DNA of 64,000 nucleotides from NCBI GenBank assembly GCA_907163375.1, contig CAJQUW010001819.1, positions 310,001 to 374,000 of the forward strand. The letters are read 5' to 3'. The notes beneath the pieces are model-generated. The model was not told where the DNA came from, did no database searches, and saw only the letters and a list, made by a program, of their open reading frames with translations. Origin of the DNA: Prostheceraeus crozeri (lineage: Eukaryota > Platyhelminthes > Polycladida > Euryleptidae). Below are positions 58,287-64,000 of the stretch, piece after piece (the first letter of the stretch is position 1; every line of letters begins with the position of its first letter). The translations under genes were made by a program, and so were the position numbers.

Positions 58287-58740
58287 TTCGACCTCCTATT
58301 CGTGAATAATACACACCTAAGCTGTCAGAGCATTATTTCAATTATTACAACGATTTTTTTCAAAACATGCTATTGAGAATTTCAGAAAATCAATGTCTGG
58401 TTGACCTTGACCCCGTGGCTCAGGGTCAAATTTGTTGGTGCCATTTGACTCCCCGCATGCGACTTCCAATTGGTGAATAATACATACCTAGGCTCTCAGA
58501 GCATTGTTTCAAAAGTTATGTGGCTTTTTTTGAATTATTATCTTTTAAATTTGAAAATGAATGTGTGGTTTTCCTTGACCCCGTGATCCAAGGTCAAATT
58601 AGATGGTACCAAACGATTCCTCATACCTGACTTCCTATTTGTGCGTAATACATACTTAAGCTCTCCGAGCAATATTTCATGAGTTATATTGCTTTTTATA
58701 AAGTTTTTCATTTGAAATTTGAATCGGCCGCCAATGTACT
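58270..58740. repeat. Tandem repeat, about 172-base unit, with TGACCTTGACCCCGTG
   Basis: Three successive copies of GTGAATAATACATACCTA-like sequence followed by AAGCTCTCAGAGCATTATTT (near 58300, 58470, 58645). Two copies of the TTGACCTTGACCCCGTG block lie between them. Units are 75-85% alike by eye. They overlap the 5' side of the decayed gene to the left. Confidence 0.75.
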
Positions 58741-60288
58741 AAGATGGCCGATAAAAAATTCAACCCTTTTTTCTTATTCAGTATCATATTTTGACCCAGA
58801 ATCCGATTCTAAATCAATTTTAACAGACGAAAAAAAGTGAAACGTGGTCTTTGTGACAAATCAGCCTGCACTAGTAGGCCTAATTATCAATCTACACCGG
58901 ATTTTACAGCAGCTTCAAGTTTGTCATTCAGATATTCGAATTAACTGAAATTCTGATCGCACTGTATCAGAGCCATCATTGTTTGTGGGACGTACCGAAC
59001 GGGATAAACTTAGGAGGAGCTACACGACCACAGACTTGTCTTTCAGACAATCTCAAGTGCACTGAACAGGATGTTGAATAAATACAGCACAAGCTTCATA
59101 CCCTGCGAAACCAGTTCAATGAAGATCAAAGGAAAATAAAAGTACGTACAAATAGAAAGTACGAATCGCGGTTGCCATGCTTTTCTGCGCTGAAATTCAT
59201 AGAAAATGGAGTGTTGCGGCGACTGTTCTACTTCCCGACCACTGATCAAATATGTGATAGTCAGCTCTCAAATGTGACCATACTTTGAAGCTGTATAGCA
59301 CAATTATGAAACAAAAATGCAAACAATCTTAAAATTATTTGCTGATGGACGATAGTTGTGTGGTCGGGTTCTGAGAGCAGGTCTCAACCAGGTCACTTCT
59401 ACCTGCACCGGTAATGTTAGGAGTGGCTTGTGAGAATGAAGGATTTGTCTCAGCTATCAGCTCTCAGGTATGACCGGGTTCTATCAGCTATCAAGATGAA
59501 CGGATGTCATCTATCAGCTATCAGCTCTCAGGTGTGAACATAGCTTGAAGATCATCACAGAGATAGATTCATTTGCGTGTGGGTTAGTCCATAGCGGACA
59601 TAATCCTATCCCAGCCATGTATGTAATGGTGGCAAGCGATAGAAATTGGCATAGATATTCGTCTCTCTTTGGCTTATGTGATTGGCTAAGCGGAATTTTT
59701 CAATCAGTGTAATTGGCCAAATTTCGAATCATTTTCAATGATAATGATGAAATTATGGTCTTAACACATTCATCCATTGCCCAGATTAATACAGAACAAA
59801 ATGTACTTTGAACAAAGCACTATTAGTCCATTGACTACTTTTCATTATATTCTTTGTGAAGATACTTGTACTAACTGTGAATGATAACATAAAGCAGAAC
59901 TCTCAAAACTCCATAAATCTGACTTTGCCTCCTCAAAACTCCTATTTATTTTCATTCATAACTTGAAAAACAAAAAACTGAACAGTTTTCTGAGCAGTAA
60001 TTCGTCACTTCAGAATTAAAATTCGAAACCAATCAATGATACATCTCTTTAGGAAAATACCGGTAATAAGAGCAGGTAATCACATGCATGAAGAGTTTGA
60101 ACCCCGAGGAAGTTCCGGAGGTCGGCAAGCAGGACTTTTGGAATTCACAACGCCGTTTAACCCGAAATGGGGGGGGCATTGACGTTTAAGTTTCATGCAT
60201 GAATTTGCCGTGACTATCATGATGATTATGCATCACACTATTTATTCCAAGTGGCACCATTTATATATAAAAGAACTTACCCTGTGGA
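58741..60288. other. Intronic sequence with short TATCAGCT repeats
   Basis: Near 59450-59535 CTATCAGCTATCAGCTCTCAGGTGTGA-type words recur, with a relative at 59258 (GTCAGCTCTCAAATGTGA). No gene or defined element. Confidence 0.45.
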
Positions 60289-60289
60289 C

Positions 60290-60918
60290 TCGGTCAATTG
60301 TTGATCGAGTCCGAGTCCGGCCAAAAACCACTGAGTTCAAATCCAAGTTCAGATGCACCCAGTAGCCCTACTTACAGAGTGTAGGCCCCTTTTTTCTCAA
60401 ACATACGTTGCTGCGATTGTAGACGATTGGTGTTCGAATAACCACATTACAAATTACGAACTAATGTGATTGCCCTGAATTTACCAATTCACTAGTACTA
60501 AAATTGTGAAAGTAATTTGTAATTCAATAAATAATATTTACTAACAGCTTACGAAACTGTTCACTTCACAAGTGTCACTTTAACAAAAATCACTCAATGT
60601 TGGCCCGTAGGAACAATAAGCTTTCGCTGAGGTCCTCCTTCATCGATGATCAGTAATCGCAGAGGAGAAACTTAAGCCCTGAGAACAGACGCTCAACGGT
60701 CACCTGGCAGGCTGTCATGACGTTGCATCTTTACATATTTACCACAGAGAGAGGTAGCGCTTTCGTGTTCCACAAGCTGAGCATCTTCTCGATGTCCGGC
60801 TCTAGGTTGGACCCGACCATTCTCGCAAATCTACATATCAGTCGGACACAAACTCGGTAGGTTTCGCGACCGAGTTCGAGTCCGGCTAAAAACCACCGAG
60901 TCCGAATCCACAGCCTTG
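60290..60918 (-). mobile_element. hAT relic with transposase C-terminus
   Basis: Ends with CCTGTGGACTCGG (60290) and, in reverse complement, CTGTGGATTCGGACTCGG (about 60895-60914) are inverted, with further GAGTCCGAGTCCGG repeats inside. The minus strand keeps the hAT dimerisation region: Pro-Asp-Ile-Glu-Lys-Met-Leu, then Val-Thr-Val-Glu-Arg-Leu-Phe-Ser-Gly-Leu-Lys-Phe and Met-Lys-Glu-Asp-Leu. Stops interrupt it, and the catalytic part and BED finger are gone. I see no matching 8-base duplication. Confidence 0.8.
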
Positions 60919-61743
60919 TATATGTTATATAATATTTTTTCTTCCATAGAATCGTGCACATAGAAATATTTGTGGTGTGTCAAGTAAGTGCGAGTGCATG
61001 AAACTTTCCAGTGAGAAGAGTGAAAGCTGCTGGAATACTTTTTGAAAACTGTCTATTGTATTCTCACCCGCTGCATCAATATCTTCCGCCTGTCAACGTA
61101 CGTACTGGTCGTGTCATATTACCGTCTTGTGCAACTACACGTCGCTTGAACTCATTTCTCGTGTACATGTCAGCAGTACAGCTAAGAAATATTCCTTATT
61201 TTGTTTTACAGCTCGTGTAATATGCCTTCATTTTACATGAATATGTGAAGCAATTTTACTGTTGTACAGTGTCAGCTTTTGATGTACAAATGTTCATATC
61301 CAAAAGCAATTTTACTTTAACTTCTTATGATTACATGTATGTTCTGTGACTTTCTGCTACTTGTGATTCTCAGTATTGTGAAATGTGTGGAAATCTGTTC
61401 TATTCTATTCATACATCTTATCAGTCTGACATGTGTCAACAATGACAGATTTATCGACATACGCATTATCAATGTGAAGATATATCCTCCTTTCAATTGT
61501 GACATTGTTAGCACAAGGTGTGTACAAGGGTGGTACTACAAAGCCTCATCAAAGGATGTCATGTCTTTTTCAAATAAATCCGATTTTTCTTCTTCATTTC
61601 TACTTTAATATGATATCATTAAGTGAACTAAACTTTGTTGTTTGCATTTTAGCAATCTAACTTTGCTATATTAAACTGTACATTTTTTTGCGTAGAGCTG
61701 TTTATGGCTACAGTAGCAATTTAGATCCAATCTTCCCTTTCAG
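60919..61743. other. End of intron 6: nothing supported
   Basis: AT-rich sequence ending in a pyrimidine tract and TTTCAG. Confidence 0.5.
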
Positions 61744-62038
61744 ATAAAACGTTTAGAACACGAACTAGAGAAATTACGCCTGATGGGTATGCGAACACCT
61801 GAGCCTCTCCGAGAGGGCCCTGCTCCTCGATTTTCTCGTCCATCTACTCGTGGAGCGGTGTCCCCAGGCGGCTACTCTCTTTATATTCTTCCCCCACCTG
61901 CTCCAAGTCCAGCCAGTCATATGTCACCTTTACCTGCTGTCCAAGAAGTTAACGAGCTGCAACAACTTTCCAGTGACCAAAAGGCTCGCGAGGCATTCAT
62001 CGACTATTTCAAGAGATGTTCAGAGGCAGTTCACTTAG
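61744..62038 (+). CDS. Host gene exon G: coiled-coil end and Pro/Ser-rich linker
   Basis: 295 bases, 98 codons plus one, between CTTTCAG and GTGAGT. The first dozen residues (Ile-Lys-Arg-Leu-Glu-His-Glu-Leu-Glu-Lys-Leu) finish the coiled coil of exon F. Next comes a disordered linker with Thr-Pro-Glu-Pro, Arg-Pro-Ser-Thr-Arg and Pro-Pro-Pro-Ala-Pro-Ser-Pro. Then a helical segment starts, Val-Gln-Glu-Val-Asn-Glu-Leu, and runs to Tyr-Phe-Lys-Arg-Cys-Ser-Glu-Ala. The Ser/Pro sites of the linker could be phosphorylated, but this is inference. Confidence 0.92.
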
Positions 62039-62154
62039 GTGAGTCAATCCTCTATGTTCAAAGTCCTTTATATGCAAGCAAATTGAAAAAGAATGCCAAT
62101 TCATTTTACAATCAAACAAAGTAAATTTTGAATGACTTTAATTGAATCTTTCAG
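62039..62154 (+). other. Host gene intron 7 (116 bases)
   Basis: GTGAGT donor, CTTTCAG acceptor, phase 1. It is the shortest intron of the gene. Confidence 0.85.
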
Positions 62155-62246
62155 TAAATGATGGTCAAGGCGATCAAAGAGAATATCTGGATAATGAGAC
62201 AAAGCGCTTCATCGTTGAACATAGCAGAGATATGCGGGAGTGTGAG
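62155..62246 (+). CDS. Host gene exon H (last visible)
   Basis: 92 bases: two bases completing a Val codon, then 30 codons ending Met-Arg-Glu-Cys-Glu before the GTAAGC donor. Polar and helical, with Asn-Glu-Thr-Lys-Arg-Phe-Ile-Val-Glu. The open donor and the absence of a stop show that the gene continues beyond the window, since no later exon was recognised up to 64000. Confidence 0.88.
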
Positions 62247-62328
62247 GTAAGCATCTAACTCATTGCAGATGAGATACACCTAATCTCCAAAATCGAACAT
62301 TATTCAAACTACACTTAAATGAGATTAA

Positions 62329-62933
62329 AACCCTTTGCATGCCAACGCCAGTTTACAAAATGTTCCTCCTGACGCCATGCAAAATCGGAAAAATGTTGAA
62401 ATATCAGCCTTCACATCTGTTTGTAGCTGCTCAAATCGCTTTCTAACTAAGTTCAAATATTTTTTTAGACTGTGAATTGCAATATCGTCTCCCTAAGCGC
62501 TTATATCATTGCTTGGAATAGTTGAACAATTCAAAAAGTAATGTATTTAGCATGATAGGAAAATGTATTGTATAATTATATTGTTACAAATTATATTGCA
62601 TCATGTATGTTAGTTTCTTGTTGAGCAAGAAACAATGCGCGGAAGCTTCAACTTAATTCAATATGCAAATATTACATGACACACAGAAAAAACATAGTAA
62701 TGTAACATCGTGAGTATGAGTAACACGATACTCATGAAGTAAACATGAAACGCGTGTGGCATGCCAGTCTGTAAATCAGATAACACCCATCTCGACAGCC
62801 AGTTTACCAAATTTAAGGTAGTTTAGCACTGCCGGTGATAATTCTGGCTGCAAATACAAAGTTGTATATGATGGACGCCAAATGACATACCTGTGTATCG
62901 AGGTAGGACGCCATCGTCTTTGCTGGCAATGGG
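62329..62933. mobile_element. Possible piggyBac-like MITE
   Basis: TTAA occurs at 62325-62328 and 62934-62937. The ends read AACCCTTTGCATGCCAACG and, in reverse complement, CCCATTGCCAGCAAAGACG, an imperfect inverted pair of piggyBac style. Both sides repeat GACGCCAT inside. It has no coding sequence. The ends match only moderately, so this is tentative. Confidence 0.45.
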
Positions 62934-62937
62934 TTAA

Positions 62938-64000
62938 TTCATTGCTGCCTTTTTAGCGTTTATTAAAATGATGCAGACTATTTTTATCAAAGCTTGAGGG
63001 AAGATGATGAATCTATACACACTCAACAGAAGATCAAGGAGAAGGAAGTAGAAAATAGAAAGAAAAGTGGGGATGATAGAGGAATATAACTAAATATCTA
63101 AACAACAGTGTAATAGTGTACGTGTAGTAAAAAGATGCATAACTCATAACTGTACAACAAAGTAAAGGTAGTTTATTAAAACAGAAGCACTGAAAATAAG
63201 GTGGTAGAAAAGTTAATAGACAAATTTGGGGATGTAAAATGTATTTATAGCAACTAAGTAAGAACTAATAGCTGCATAGCTCGAATAATTTGTATGTTAA
63301 AGAATTTTCAGCTTGAATATTGCTTATAATTTGCAGCTGGCGCGTGCCCATCCGTGAAACAATCATTCTGCCTATATTAGAATCAAGTTTTTTCATACTC
63401 CTTTACAACCACGCGCTGAATTTTTGTTTCCCCAAACATTTCGGACTGTGCCTTTATCAAGGGTTTCTTGGCATAATTCGAGGTATCGGGGAGAAGATAA
63501 ATCATATTGTCTGTGTTTATCTTCATTTTACTCTAATCATTCACAGCAGTAGCGAATTTATCGAAAACTGTAGTTCCATGGATTTTCTGACGTCAGAACT
63601 ATCCGCTGACTGACATTTAGCTTAAAGCATAAACAAACATCGGTAAATCACGTATCCATTGTATAGGCAAGACAGAGATTCCAAAGAATTATGGTGCAAA
63701 ATGAGGATAAGATTATGTAAAATACCATCATTTTCATATAATTTCTAAATTATACTGATATACTTAGCGAGGTTGACATTCATTTTGCTTCTCGGTAAGC
63801 CAATCGTGACGTCTTAATTTATTTTCCCGATTCCATTGAGAAGTCGGTGATTTAGATATCTATGTTGTGGTAAAATGCTTCACTGATCATTGATCATATT
63901 GTCTGCACAAGATTCTTTATTAAGCGTGTCAAATTAGTTGTCAATTAATAACATTTTAGTAACCATACTAAGATCTTATCAAGTTGACATCGAGAAAATT
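62938..64000. other. Intron 8, right end: nothing firmly supported
   Basis: AT-rich sequence. Near 63430-63465, CATTTCGGACTGTGCCTTTATCAAGGG resembles the terminal motif of some Penelope-like elements, without any other support. No exon was seen. Confidence 0.45.

Overview
The window looks like nuclear DNA of a multicellular animal, probably a marine invertebrate. It is AT-rich, has short exons with canonical GT-AG borders separated by introns of up to 23 kb, and is littered with LINE remnants, tRNA-derived SINEs, hAT, Tc1/mariner and other terminal-inverted-repeat elements. I cannot name the species. There is no operon structure, CRISPR array or bacterial signal.

The only host gene I can support runs left to right across almost the whole window. 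Eight exons (2494-2579, 2838-3285, 26318-26386, 33429-33507, 47448-47474, 49023-49336, 61744-62038, 62155-62246) have matching splice phases throughout and add up to 1410 bases, exactly 470 codons. The gene starts before or near the left end and continues past the right end. Its product has an N-terminal helical region ending in a TBC-like stretch, a long charged coiled coil, and a Pro/Ser-rich linker followed by another helical segment. One exon is only 27 bases long.

All other recognisable content lies in its introns. Intron 2 (3286-26317) holds a tRNA-derived SINE, a Tc1-like element with an internal deletion, a composite SINE inserted into an unidentified minus-strand coding-like region, an RTE-type LINE (13528-16852), a second LINE stacked on the same target (16875-17966), LINE tail fragments, and a hAT element with an 8-base target duplication (23534-24899). 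Intron 3 has a LINE tail, a minisatellite of about 60-base units and a 1.4 kb inverted-repeat element full of a GTAC/GCGCC motif (31013-32444). Intron 4 has LINE fragments, and a LINE that was hit by both a 2.7 kb hAT element (38789-41461) and a 721-base TA-flanked inverted-repeat element (41520-42240), plus a 1.3 kb inverted-repeat element (45533-46829). Intron 6 has a second copy of the TA-flanked family and a SINE. It also has a large inverted dimer of GIY-YIG (Penelope-like) 3' ends, which sits inside a LINE and is itself interrupted by another LINE. Further right are a decayed minus-strand gene of a PIN/FEN-like plus cysteine-rich CXC family (56880-58286), a tandem repeat and a hAT relic.

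The genes do not form a pathway. The window is one very long host gene serving as a landing pad for many generations of mobile DNA. No retrovirus-like, LTR-type or capsid-bearing element was identified with confidence.
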